64,000 nucleotides of DNA from positions 1 through 64,000 of the forward strand of contig NZ_JAATHD010000011.1 of assembly GCF_011947265.1 (NCBI RefSeq), written 5' to 3'. The notes beneath the pieces are model-generated. The model was given only the letters and a program-made list of their open reading frames with translations, did not search any database and was not told the origin of the DNA. Below are positions 50,347-58,167 of the stretch, one piece after another. Origin of the DNA: Paenibacillus sp. HB172176 (GTDB taxonomy: Bacteria > Bacillota > Bacilli > Paenibacillales > Paenibacillaceae). Within the stretch, counting starts at the first letter, position 1. Each line of letters starts with the position of its first letter. A program made the position numbers and the translations under genes.

Positions 50347-50496
50347 ATGATTGCCGCGGCAATCAGTCATTTTTTCACGTTTACCAATGAACCTACAGGC
50401 TGCTTCAATTTGTTGAAAAGCTATTTGGTTGCGTTCGTATTGGGCATGCTCATTATACTTGTCGCATCCATTATGATGATGTTTGTAAAGTCATGA
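50347..50496 (+). CDS. Possible small membrane protein
   Basis: Frame from ATG 50347 (or TTG 50341) to TGA 50494-50496, about 49 residues, with one long hydrophobic segment (YLVAFVLGMLIILVASIMMMFV). It overlaps the next start (ATGA). There is no Shine-Dalgarno sequence, and the same frame is open further upstream without a start, so it may be the remainder of a longer, damaged gene. Confidence 0.4.
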   Translation: MIAAAISHFFTFTNEPTGCFNLLKSYLVAFVLGMLIILVASIMMMFVKS

Positions 50497-50714
50497 CTGA
50501 GGTTCGAGCTATATCGATTAATGCTGCGGCAATTCAAATCATACGTGAGCAGGGGATGAATACGGACCACATTCCTGCATTTACGTTTTGGAGCGGCGTT
50601 GTTATGGTTTTACTTGGGTTATTTACGACTTGTTACAACACTAGAATTGTTCAGTTCTATGTAACCGCGATTAACAGAGCTTACACGACTATAAGCAGGA
50701 AGTTATCTGAATAA
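50493..50714 (+). CDS. Small membrane protein, unknown
   Basis: A 73-residue protein coupled to the preceding frame by ATGA. One central hydrophobic segment (FTFWSGVVMVLLGLFTTCY) is flanked by polar ends. No family recognised. It may be the second half of a membrane protein whose first half is the 50347 frame. Confidence 0.4.
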   Translation: MTEVRAISINAAAIQIIREQGMNTDHIPAFTFWSGVVMVLLGLFTTCYNTRIVQFYVTAINRAYTTISRKLSE

Positions 50715-50732
50715 CTGAAGGAGTCGCAAATC

Positions 50733-50993
50733 ATGATCATCATTGCATACATCATTCCTCTAATTATCTTTCTTGCTCTCATTTATATGGCGATAAGACC
50801 ACTGTTATTGAGTCGAAGGGCGAGTAGGACCTTGACAGAGACTTTGCTATTCGCGATTCTATTGGTTCTTGTCGGCGGCTTTATCATTGCGGGATTTTCT
50901 GACGAAGAAGCGGAACTAAGCACGGTGGCAGGATCCTTTATTCTCGCGATAGGCGCTTTTGTTGGACTATTTGCCTTTCTGTTCAAGAAATAA
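50733..50993 (+). CDS. Three-helix small membrane protein, unknown
   Basis: An 86-residue, almost wholly hydrophobic protein with segments IIIAYIIPLIIFLALIYMAI, LLFAILLVLVGGFIIAGF and FILAIGAFVGLFAFLF, so three membrane helices. It lies 18 bases after the previous small gene, with a GAAGGAG-like site before ATG 50733. Unknown function. Confidence 0.55.
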   Translation: MIIIAYIIPLIIFLALIYMAIRPLLLSRRASRTLTETLLFAILLVLVGGFIIAGFSDEEAELSTVAGSFILAIGAFVGLFAFLFKK

Positions 50994-51018
50994 TCTTCTT
51001 CCGAAGGAGGTGGCGAAG

Positions 51019-51609
51019 ATGAAACTTATCTTTATTCGACATGGGCAAGGCGTGCACAATACGAATGTCCCTGATCGGTTGAATGTCGTGAATCCAAGAT
51101 TGACGGACAAGGGTAAGGAGCAAGTACGAGCGTTGAAGGGGATATTCAATTTTACGATCCATGATATCTTCATCGTCAGTCCTACGCTAAGAACGATAGA
51201 GACAGCTAATCTTCTTACCGAGCATTTGAATGAACCCAGGAAGTTTGTTCACCCTGTTGTTGGTCCAAGAATGTTTCCTATGCCGGAAGATCCTCTGACG
51301 ATGCATGTGCGATGCGATGATGTTTATCCGCTTGAGAAGATAGAGCGAGAGCATCCCGATTTTACCATTCAAAATAAAGCAGATACCAGCCTTTGGCATA
51401 CAGGTGTGAACACAATGCCGGATGCACAATTCCGCAACTATGCCGGCGATTTATTTGCTTGGATCAAGAGCTTGGGCGCTGTCCGTGTCTTCATCATTGC
51501 TCATGATGGCACGATTACCAATCTTCGAAGCTTCTTGGGCGAAATAGGATTAAGTAGAGCCGATTTTCTTGGCGAGGCGGGATGGATTAAAACGGAGGTG
51601 CAGCAATAG
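51019..51609 (+). CDS. Histidine phosphatase-superfamily protein
   Basis: A 196-residue branch-1 histidine phosphatase. The catalytic His8 lies in IFIRHGQG, followed by NPRLTDKGKEQV, a mid-region Arg/Glu pair (LRTIETANLL), and the second catalytic His in IIAHDGTI. Such enzymes dephosphorylate small metabolites or act as phosphoglycerate mutase relatives. GAAGGAGGTGGCG precedes ATG 51019. It is better conserved and less AT-rich than the surrounding small genes. Confidence 0.88.
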   Translation: MKLIFIRHGQGVHNTNVPDRLNVVNPRLTDKGKEQVRALKGIFNFTIHDIFIVSPTLRTIETANLLTEHLNEPRKFVHPVVGPRMFPMPEDPLTMHVRCDDVYPLEKIEREHPDFTIQNKADTSLWHTGVNTMPDAQFRNYAGDLFAWIKSLGAVRVFIIAHDGTITNLRSFLGEIGLSRADFLGEAGWIKTEVQQ

Positions 51610-51640
51610 ATTAGATATTTCGTATCAGGAGGCTCCAAAT

Positions 51641-51742
51641 ATGAGTTTTAGTTTGTCAACAGCTGCTATACAGCTTTGTACAATAATATTCATTGCACTA
51701 ATTGTCTTTCTGCTATATGAATTAAGGAATAAGAACAAGTAG
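51641..51742 (+). CDS. Tiny single-helix membrane protein
   Basis: A 33-residue frame with a very good ribosome binding site (CAGGAGG, eight bases before ATG 51641). One transmembrane helix (LCTIIFIALIVFLLYEL) is followed by a short basic tail. The strong site and clean helix argue for a real microprotein. It lies between the histidine phosphatase and a GNAT. Function unknown. Confidence 0.5.
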   Translation: MSFSLSTAAIQLCTIIFIALIVFLLYELRNKNK

Positions 51743-51790
51743 AGCATTCTACGCTGCACCTGCTTTTGAATAACAAAGGGGATTAATTAA

Positions 51791-52351
51791 ATGAAAACCA
51801 TTGAAGAACATTTTGATCCGTTCCCGGTGTTGGAGACGGATAGGACGCTTCTAAGACAGATTCGTCATGAGGATGCCGAGGATATGTTCCGTTATTGCAA
51901 AGTTCCTGAGGTTTCTCGGTATACGTCTTGGTATCCGCATCAGACGTCAGAGGATTCGAGGGTGTTCATTGAGCTAATTCTGAATAAATACGCCATAGAC
52001 AAGATTGGGCCCTGGGGCATCCAGCACAAAGAGACAAACAAGCTAATTGGCAGCTGCAGCTTTATTAATTGGGACAATAAGCTGGCAAAGGCGGAGCTTG
52101 CATATGCGATGTCCAACGAATTTTGGAATCAAGGTCTGATGTCGGAGATTGCTCGGCGATTAATTCGATTTGCCTTCGACGAGCTTCATCTTATCCGAGT
52201 CGAGGCGCGCTGCCATCCGGATAATATTGGTTCATTCCGAGTGATGGAGAAGGCCGGGATGCAGCTTGAAGGCAGAATTCGCAAAGCGCTCTGTGTGAAA
52301 GGCGAATTTATCGATGTGCTGCAATATTCCATTATTAACGAGAACGAATAG
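51791..52351 (+). CDS. GNAT acetyltransferase, RimJ/RimL type
   Basis: A 186-residue acetyltransferase: LETDRTLLRQIRHEDAEDMF (family start), the beta-strand with the acetyl-CoA site AELAYAMSNEFWNQGLMSE, and VEARCHPDNIGSFRVMEKAGM. The QGLMSE segment is a variant of the usual RGxGxA. It probably acetylates a protein N-terminus or a small amine. Substrate unknown. Confidence 0.88.
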   Translation: MKTIEEHFDPFPVLETDRTLLRQIRHEDAEDMFRYCKVPEVSRYTSWYPHQTSEDSRVFIELILNKYAIDKIGPWGIQHKETNKLIGSCSFINWDNKLAKAELAYAMSNEFWNQGLMSEIARRLIRFAFDELHLIRVEARCHPDNIGSFRVMEKAGMQLEGRIRKALCVKGEFIDVLQYSIINENE

Positions 52352-52434
52352 GATCCCGAGACGATAAGTATGGATCGTTAATCATTCAGATCATTGATAT
52401 TTTCTCTTCACTTTAATCGCCAGGGGGCAACTTC

Positions 52435-52578
52435 ATGAATGCTCGTAAAAGATGGTGGATTTCTTCTAGCGGGGCTGTTGTGGTTCTTGCCGTTTATATT
52501 CTCGTATCCGTTTGGATCATGCATGATGTGAAGGATACGCTTAGAATGGCTTACATGCATGAGGCAAGTGGAAAATAA
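52435..52578 (+). CDS. Small single-helix membrane protein
   Basis: A 47-residue frame: basic start (MNARKRWW), one transmembrane helix (GAVVVLAVYILVSVWIM) and a polar tail. CAGGGGG lies nine bases upstream of ATG 52435. It sits alone between two GNAT genes. The positively charged N-terminus and helix fit a membrane microprotein of unknown role. Confidence 0.45.
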   Translation: MNARKRWWISSSGAVVVLAVYILVSVWIMHDVKDTLRMAYMHEASGK

Positions 52579-52633
52579 CAAATGCCTATGAACAGCCATA
52601 ATTTTTATAACTTAATTCTGGGAGAGTTGCTAT

Positions 52634-53449
52634 ATGAACGGTATCATGCCTTCTGCCGATTTAGTGACAGAGATCGAGCTGTCCGAGATCGATTATATGA
52701 GCAATCGAATGGAAGCGATTCAGAACAGACCGAATAATCCTGAAGGAGCAGAAGTCAGGCGCTTCGGCAATGCGGTTTGTTATTACAGCAAGACGATGCC
52801 CTGGCCATCCTTCAACACGGTGAAAGGCTTGCGGAGCGAGGATATTGAACAGTTCGATTCAATCCTCGATTTCTATCAGGCGAGGGACCGGAAGGCTCAA
52901 TTCGAGATTGTGCCTTCCTTTGCCAATCAGAAGCTTCTAAGAGCCTTGGCCGATCGGGGATACTATCAGTCCGGCTTTCACAATTCCCTGTATATGGAGC
53001 CGAAATGGTTTGGTGATGAAGAGACGGATTCAGGTTCAATTCGAATAGAAGCGTTGCGAGAGGATCAAATTAATCTCTATGCGGCCATTCACTGCAAAGG
53101 AACGGGACTGCCAGATGGAGGCATACCGCATGTTGCGCAAAATAATAAAGTGCTGCTTGAGCAATATGAATGGTCATTCTATTTGGCTTACTATGATGAT
53201 GTGCCAGCCGCTGTCGGTGTTATGTTCATGAAGGATGGAACAGCATCGTTGACCTTCGCCGCAACCTTGCCCGAATTCAGAGGCAAAGGGCTTCAGCAAG
53301 CTTTATTGAAGCATCGAGTGTCAGAAGCCTATCGCCATGATTGCCGTCTTGTGGTTGGACAATGCGCGTTCCTCTCGCAGAGCCACCGCAATATGGAGCG
53401 CATCGGCATGAAGCTTGGGTATGTCAGGACGACTTGGACGAAAGTATAA
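52634..53449 (+). CDS. GNAT acetyltransferase, two-domain
   Basis: A 271-residue protein with a diverged N-terminal GNAT-like half and a C-terminal GNAT half with the acetyl-CoA site AATLPEFRGKGLQQALLKHR and the typical end HRNMERIGMKLGYVRTTW. Tandem GNATs of this size are common in Paenibacillus and mostly uncharacterised. GGGAGAG precedes ATG 52634. Confidence 0.85.
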   Translation: MNGIMPSADLVTEIELSEIDYMSNRMEAIQNRPNNPEGAEVRRFGNAVCYYSKTMPWPSFNTVKGLRSEDIEQFDSILDFYQARDRKAQFEIVPSFANQKLLRALADRGYYQSGFHNSLYMEPKWFGDEETDSGSIRIEALREDQINLYAAIHCKGTGLPDGGIPHVAQNNKVLLEQYEWSFYLAYYDDVPAAVGVMFMKDGTASLTFAATLPEFRGKGLQQALLKHRVSEAYRHDCRLVVGQCAFLSQSHRNMERIGMKLGYVRTTWTKV

Positions 53450-53480
53450 TCGTTAGACGAAACAAGGAGGATTTGAATGG

Positions 53481-53537
53481 ATGAGTAGAAGAGAATCCAA
53501 ATGGTTGGGAATGACACTTCTAGAGGTGATAACATGA
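53481..53537 (+). CDS. Possible 18-residue leader peptide
   Basis: AAGGAGG (53464-53470) stands before ATG 53481, which encodes MSRRESKWLGMTLLEVIT and ends in a TGA that overlaps the next ATG (53534). A second ATG at 53477 gives only three codons. The site is better than that of the downstream gene, so translation of the leader may open or couple the membrane-protein start. No regulatory amino-acid run is evident. Confidence 0.35.
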   Translation: MSRRESKWLGMTLLEVIT

Positions 53538-53848
53538 ATAAGGGCATTATCGGCATTATAATAACGGCGGTCGGCACGCTGATGCTTGCGCAAGATTATC
53601 TGCAGCATTCCATGGCAAGTTATTTGTTCAATTGGCTGGGCATTCCTGAATGGTCTGCCGGCAATCAGGGCTTCTATTGGCCGGTAATCGCATCAGTCCT
53701 AATTATTATCGCGGGGCTAGTTGGAGTGGTGAGACATTATGAATCTCGGTATCCTCGAGTACTAGCAGGAAGTCTGCTTGGCATTTTTGCATTCTGTTAC
53801 AGCTTCCCTTATGTGACGAAAGAGATAGTCTCCATTTTTTCATTTTGA
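53534..53848 (+). CDS. Small polytopic membrane protein, unknown
   Basis: A 104-residue protein with three predicted helices: GIIGIIITAVGTLMLAQ, FYWPVIASVLIIIAGLVGVV and VLAGSLLGIFAFCYSFPYV. ATG 53534 overlaps the stop of a short leader ORF, and AGAGGTGATAAC gives it its own ribosome binding site. It is followed by a strong terminator, so it ends the transcript. It might belong to a LiaI/LiaF-like small-membrane group, but I cannot confirm this. Confidence 0.55.
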   Translation: MNKGIIGIIITAVGTLMLAQDYLQHSMASYLFNWLGIPEWSAGNQGFYWPVIASVLIIIAGLVGVVRHYESRYPRVLAGSLLGIFAFCYSFPYVTKEIVSIFSF

Positions 53849-53893
53849 TGTTCGATTTAATGTTCGATCATTTTGCCGTTTGAGATGATAGCG

Positions 53894-53942
53894 AAGACGA
53901 TTTTCATTCCGGTTTATCCGGGAATGACGGTCGTCTTTTTGT
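53894..53942 (+). terminator. Rho-independent terminator before the germination operon
   Basis: AAGACGA pairs with TCGTCTT, and inside this TTCATTCCGG pairs with CCGGGAATGA with one bulge, around the loop TTTAT. TTTTTGTTATTTT follows. It insulates the germination operon from the genes upstream. Confidence 0.85.
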
Positions 53943-54007
53943 TATTTTCGGATAATTAGGGCAATCTATCCAAGAGTGTTGTTAATTCATTCTTGGAGTT
54001 GAATGGA

Positions 54008-54226
54008 ATGGTTGTAATGGTTGTCACTATATGTTCGTTGTTGTTCATTGCTTACCCGCGCAAGACTGAAGCCAAGAACGAAAGGGTAGCGTACGTGTCG
54101 CTTAGCGCCTTTTCGATAGCATTGTTGATTGTTTATATTTGCGGCTATTTTCCCGTCATTGCCCACTTTTTTCATAACTATATGATTGCGGTTATACGCA
54201 TGGGACGGGGGTATTTCGATGCGTGA
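54008..54226 (+). CDS. Two-helix small membrane protein at head of germination operon, candidate D subunit
   Basis: A 72-residue protein with two transmembrane helices (VVMVVTICSLLFIAYP and VSLSAFSIALLIVYICGYF) and a basic loop. Its stop overlaps the start of the GerA-type gene by eight bases. Germinant-receptor operons of Bacillus species can encode such D subunits of about 75 residues with two helices, which modulate receptor function. Size, topology and position fit. ATG 54008 has GGAG nine bases upstream; the TTG at 53993 would add five residues. Confidence 0.65.
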   Translation: MVVMVVTICSLLFIAYPRKTEAKNERVAYVSLSAFSIALLIVYICGYFPVIAHFFHNYMIAVIRMGRGYFDA

Positions 54227-55706
54227 TGGTTACCAATTTTCATTAGATAAAGACTTGTCTAGAAATCTGATGAGTATCAAGAATTCGCTGCATGGTTCTG
54301 CGGAATTGATTATACGAGAGATGATTGCGGAATCCGACGTCGATTCCGTGCAATGCCGGATGGCGGTGTTGTATATGGACGGCTTGGCGGACAGATTAAT
54401 TATTAATGAATACATTCTGCAGCCTCTATTAGCCTGGAAACCCGTAACAGGTTCCCCGGCAGAGGTGAGCGGCAAGATTTCCACAGGCGCAATTCTTCGA
54501 AGTAATTCAATGGAGGAAGCTCTGGAGCATCTAATTAATTCAAGCACGATTATACTCATTGATGGTTTTGAAGAGGTCATTATTATATGCACCGAAGGAT
54601 GGGAACATCGCGCGGTCAGCGCACCTGCTACTGAGAGCAGTATATTGGGACCGCAGGATTCATTCAATGAGGTGCTCCGTGTCAATACGGCTTTACTCAG
54701 AAGACGAATTAAGGACAGCAGGCTTGTTGTCGCAACCGAACATGCTGGAAAGCGAAGCAAGACTTGTGTGACCGTTATGTATTTGGAAGATGTGGTGAAC
54801 CCGAAAATGGTGGATGAGGTGAAACGACGACTTGACGAATTTGACGGCGACATGCTTGTGGACAGCAGCCAGCTTGCAGAAATTCTGGAGGATCAGCCAT
54901 GGTCTCCTTTCCCGCAAATTGCCTATACGGAGAGAGTTGACCGAACGGCGGCGGCCATCATGGAGGGAAGGGTTGCGGTACTAGTCGATGGAACGCCATT
55001 TGCTCTCTATATGCCCATAACCTTCGCTGAGACGATGTTCTCCAACGACGATTACTACACGAAGTTTTACTTCGCCACGTTCATACGTTGGATAAGAGTG
55101 CTGGCTCTGATTATAGCTCTTCTTCTGCCTTCGATCTATATTGCGGTATCTTCGTTCCATCAAGAGATGGTTCCGACTGAATTGATGATCATGATGGCTG
55201 CCAATCGAACCGGGGTGCCGTTCCCGACGCTAGTCGAAGCCTTCCTGATCGAAACGACGTTCGAATTGCTTCGGGAAGCGAGCATTCGAATGCCGGGATC
55301 GTTCGGACAAACGATAGGCATTGTAGGTGCGCTCGTCATAGGTCAAGCGGCTGTTCAGGCGAATTTGATCGGACCGGTGCTTACGGTTATTGTGTCCTTC
55401 ACGGCTATCGGATCCTTTGTTATTCCAAGTTATCAATCAGCGCTGGCGTTAAGAATGCTTCGATTTCCGATGATGATTTTGGCTGGAACAATGGGGTTGT
55501 TCGGCATCATAGTCGGTTGCTCGCTAATTCTCATTCATATGGTTAGAATACATTCCTTTGGCATTCCTTATATGACGGCATTCACTCCGGACAAGCTGGG
55601 AGAGATTGATGATTCTTTGCTGCTGAAGAAACCGGGATTTCTTCAACTGAGAAGACCCGGATTTCTCAAGCCCCAGCAAATGGTAAGGCGATCCAAGAGG
55701 AATTAA
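54219..55706 (+). CDS. Spore germination protein, GerA/GerKA family (A subunit)
   Basis: A 495-residue GerA-family protein, the A subunit of a nutrient germinant receptor in the spore inner membrane. An N-terminal soluble domain (about 1-250) ends before the family stretch FSNDDYYTKFYFATFIRWIR; several membrane helices follow, with PTELMIMMAANRTGVPFPTLVEAFLIE and SIRMPGSFGQTIGIVGALVIGQAAV, which are diagnostic. The basic tail has two similar KKPGFL/RRPGFL motifs. I chose ATG 54219, with ACGGGGG upstream, rather than 54186. It is co-transcribed with the B and C genes; expression is presumably in the forespore. Confidence 0.95.
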   Translation: MRDGYQFSLDKDLSRNLMSIKNSLHGSAELIIREMIAESDVDSVQCRMAVLYMDGLADRLIINEYILQPLLAWKPVTGSPAEVSGKISTGAILRSNSMEEALEHLINSSTIILIDGFEEVIIICTEGWEHRAVSAPATESSILGPQDSFNEVLRVNTALLRRRIKDSRLVVATEHAGKRSKTCVTVMYLEDVVNPKMVDEVKRRLDEFDGDMLVDSSQLAEILEDQPWSPFPQIAYTERVDRTAAAIMEGRVAVLVDGTPFALYMPITFAETMFSNDDYYTKFYFATFIRWIRVLALIIALLLPSIYIAVSSFHQEMVPTELMIMMAANRTGVPFPTLVEAFLIETTFELLREASIRMPGSFGQTIGIVGALVIGQAAVQANLIGPVLTVIVSFTAIGSFVIPSYQSALALRMLRFPMMILAGTMGLFGIIVGCSLILIHMVRIHSFGIPYMTAFTPDKLGEIDDSLLLKKPGFLQLRRPGFLKPQQMVRRSKRN

Positions 55707-55721
55707 GAGAGGAGCGCGGCT

Positions 55722-56816
55722 GTGTCTAATCAAATTACCAATAAACAGTTGATTATTTTAATTACCTTTTATATTTTCGGATCTATTTTCTTTTCTATGC
55801 CCAGGGTATTGGTTCATACCTCCAATCATACGGGTTGGTTAAGCATTCTGGCGGCGATGTTATTCTTCTGTGGTTATGCATGGCTGGTGATGGCGGTTAT
55901 TGGGCGTATGAAGCAATCGGATGATCAATTGATTGTTTACGCAAGCCAATGTCTTGGCTTAGTTGGAGGCCGGATATTCTCCGCTGTCTTCATACTAATC
56001 CCACTCTTATTGTTTATGTCTTTTACGAATCGGCTTGTTGCGGATCTCTTCACATTGCTGATTCTTCCCGAGACTCCGCGAGAGATCATTATTATCTGTA
56101 TCATTTTTATGCAATATCACATGCTTGGCGGAGGCATAACGACAGTAGCAAGGTGGAGTCAACTCATCATGCCTTTTTCAGCTGTTATGATTACGGTTCT
56201 CTACGCGCTGTCTCTCAGTAATTCGCAACTAACAAGATTGCAGCCGGTGCTAGACAGTACTTTTTTTGGTTTTTTCGACGGGACGCTGTTTATATTTGGC
56301 GGATTTGCAGAGGCCGCTGTCCTCTTTTTTATTTATCGGCATGTACGCAATCGTCAAGCCTTATTTCAATCGCTCTTGTATGTGAATGGATGGGTGAGCG
56401 TTTTGTTTCTCAGTACATTTTTAGTTGTTTTGTCGACGATGAGCACTTCGCATATCAAAAGAACCATATTTCCGGTTATCGAGTTGATCCGCGATATTAC
56501 TTTGTTTGACTCTATAGAGCATCTGGAGTTCATCTTTCTCGTTGTCTGGATGTTCATTATTCTCTCCAAGGCGGCTTTGTCCATGTATGCAAGCTGCGAA
56601 GGATGGAGGCAATGGTTTGATTTGAAGAATTATAATTCAATCCGCATCCCCGTTTGCGTTATTATATATTTCTGTTCCCTCATGCCTCAAAATTTGTTGG
56701 ATGCGGTCATTGAGGTAGAATCCTTCAAAGCGATTGTGTTTCCAGTCTACTCCATACTGATGCTTGTATGCTTATGGGGAATGAGCTTGTTGCGAAGGGA
56801 AGGAAAGCTGCGATGA
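55722..56816 (+). CDS. Spore germination protein, GerB family (B subunit)
   Basis: A 364-residue integral membrane protein of the GerAB/GerKB family (amino acid permease fold, about ten helices), thought to hold the germinant-binding site. Start: NQITNKQLIILITFYIFGSIFFSMPR, then NHTGWLSILAAMLFFCGYAW. GTG 55722 follows AGAGAGGAG, 15 bases after the A gene. Its stop overlaps the C gene start (ATGA), so the stoichiometry is coupled. Confidence 0.93.
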   Translation: MSNQITNKQLIILITFYIFGSIFFSMPRVLVHTSNHTGWLSILAAMLFFCGYAWLVMAVIGRMKQSDDQLIVYASQCLGLVGGRIFSAVFILIPLLLFMSFTNRLVADLFTLLILPETPREIIIICIIFMQYHMLGGGITTVARWSQLIMPFSAVMITVLYALSLSNSQLTRLQPVLDSTFFGFFDGTLFIFGGFAEAAVLFFIYRHVRNRQALFQSLLYVNGWVSVLFLSTFLVVLSTMSTSHIKRTIFPVIELIRDITLFDSIEHLEFIFLVVWMFIILSKAALSMYASCEGWRQWFDLKNYNSIRIPVCVIIYFCSLMPQNLLDAVIEVESFKAIVFPVYSILMLVCLWGMSLLRREGKLR

Positions 56817-58042
56817 TTAAGCTCATTCAAGTATTCATCTGCATCTTCCTGACAATGTCGTTAAGCGGCTGTTGGAATTTAAGAGAATCGAACATGGTTG
56901 ATTACGCTCTGGCGGTTGGCATAGATATGAATGAAAGAGGCGAAGTCGTCATTACCGTCCAATCTCCCGTTCTAGAGGCGTTAAAGCCGCAGACTACTTC
57001 CAGCGGCGAGGATAAGTCGAAGAGCTTGAGCGTATCGGGCAAAACGACCTTCGAGGCGGTCCGCGAGTATGTGAAGATTATGGGCGTAAAAGTGTTTTGG
57101 TCGCATTTGAAAATTATCCTCATTAGCGAGAAGGCAGCCAAGAATGGCGTGCAGGAATATTTCGAATTTTTCTTCACCGATCCCGAATTACGCAATACAG
57201 CTTTGGTTGCGGTAGTGAAAGGAAGAGCGAAGGACATACTGGAGACGAAGCCGGATATTACATCCATGTCGGCGAAGCTGCTCCATAATCAATTCAAGTA
57301 TTCGCCAATCGAAGCGGAAGCTCCGTCTGTCAGCTTTAATGAGTTTACTTACAATCTCAGTCATCCCAAGGGCGGTCAGCCCTACCTGCCGATTATCAAG
57401 ATGTATGAACAGAAGGATTACGACGAGGAGAAGGTTGGCATCAAATCTTATCAGGGAAAGGATTCCAAACAATCCAATTTGTTTTTTGTTGAAGGAACGG
57501 CTGTCTTCAGAGAAACCAAGATGATCGGCACATTGAACAAGAGGGAAACTCGTGGCTTACTGTGGGTGACGAATGAAATGAAGAGCGCAGTCGTCCGCGT
57601 GCCATGCATGGATGAGAATAAGGATTGTTATGTGACGTTGGAGGTGTCAGGCAAAATTCATCGCAAGGCAAATGTGAGCTACGATGGAGACATTCCGATT
57701 ATTAAAATCAATATTAAGACGAATCTTGATATTGCGGATTTGACAAATCAATTCAAAGTCATTGATCAGAGGTACTTGTCTTATCTTGAGGAGCAATTCG
57801 CTGCTACGGTACGATCGGAAATTGAGGCTTCTTTCAAAAAAACAGCAATGGATTGGAAAGTGGATATATTCTCCTTCGGCAACACGCTGGACGATCGACA
57901 TCCAAGGGTATGGAGCGCGATTGAGGACAAGTGGAGCCGGCAAATTCTGCCGGAGGCCAAGCTCGATATTACTGTGAATGCCAAGATTCGAAGAAGGGGA
58001 CGTATTCTGTATTCTCCATGGGTGAAGACGGAAGAGGATTAA
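56813..58042 (+). CDS. Spore germination lipoprotein, Ger(x)C family (C subunit)
   Basis: A 409-residue lipoprotein: signal MIKLIQVFICIFLTMSLSGCWN with lipobox Cys near residue 20, then the family sequence CWNLRESNMVDYALAVGIDMNERGEV and a C-terminal domain (WSAIEDKWSRQILPEAKLDITVNAKIRRRGRI). It completes the A-B-C receptor. ATG 56813 sits in ATGA with the B gene stop, with GGAAGGGAAGG upstream; the in-frame ATG at 56768 is inside the B gene. Confidence 0.93.
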   Translation: MIKLIQVFICIFLTMSLSGCWNLRESNMVDYALAVGIDMNERGEVVITVQSPVLEALKPQTTSSGEDKSKSLSVSGKTTFEAVREYVKIMGVKVFWSHLKIILISEKAAKNGVQEYFEFFFTDPELRNTALVAVVKGRAKDILETKPDITSMSAKLLHNQFKYSPIEAEAPSVSFNEFTYNLSHPKGGQPYLPIIKMYEQKDYDEEKVGIKSYQGKDSKQSNLFFVEGTAVFRETKMIGTLNKRETRGLLWVTNEMKSAVVRVPCMDENKDCYVTLEVSGKIHRKANVSYDGDIPIIKINIKTNLDIADLTNQFKVIDQRYLSYLEEQFAATVRSEIEASFKKTAMDWKVDIFSFGNTLDDRHPRVWSAIEDKWSRQILPEAKLDITVNAKIRRRGRILYSPWVKTEED

Positions 58043-58167
58043 GGAAAGAGCGTCGCAGCAGTGATTCAAACGTTGTCGGCATGTTTAAAATAGAAGAAGG
58101 TATATCATTTTTTCACAGGAGTATAAATAGAGTGTCATACCAATAAATGCCGAATGAGGGATACGCA

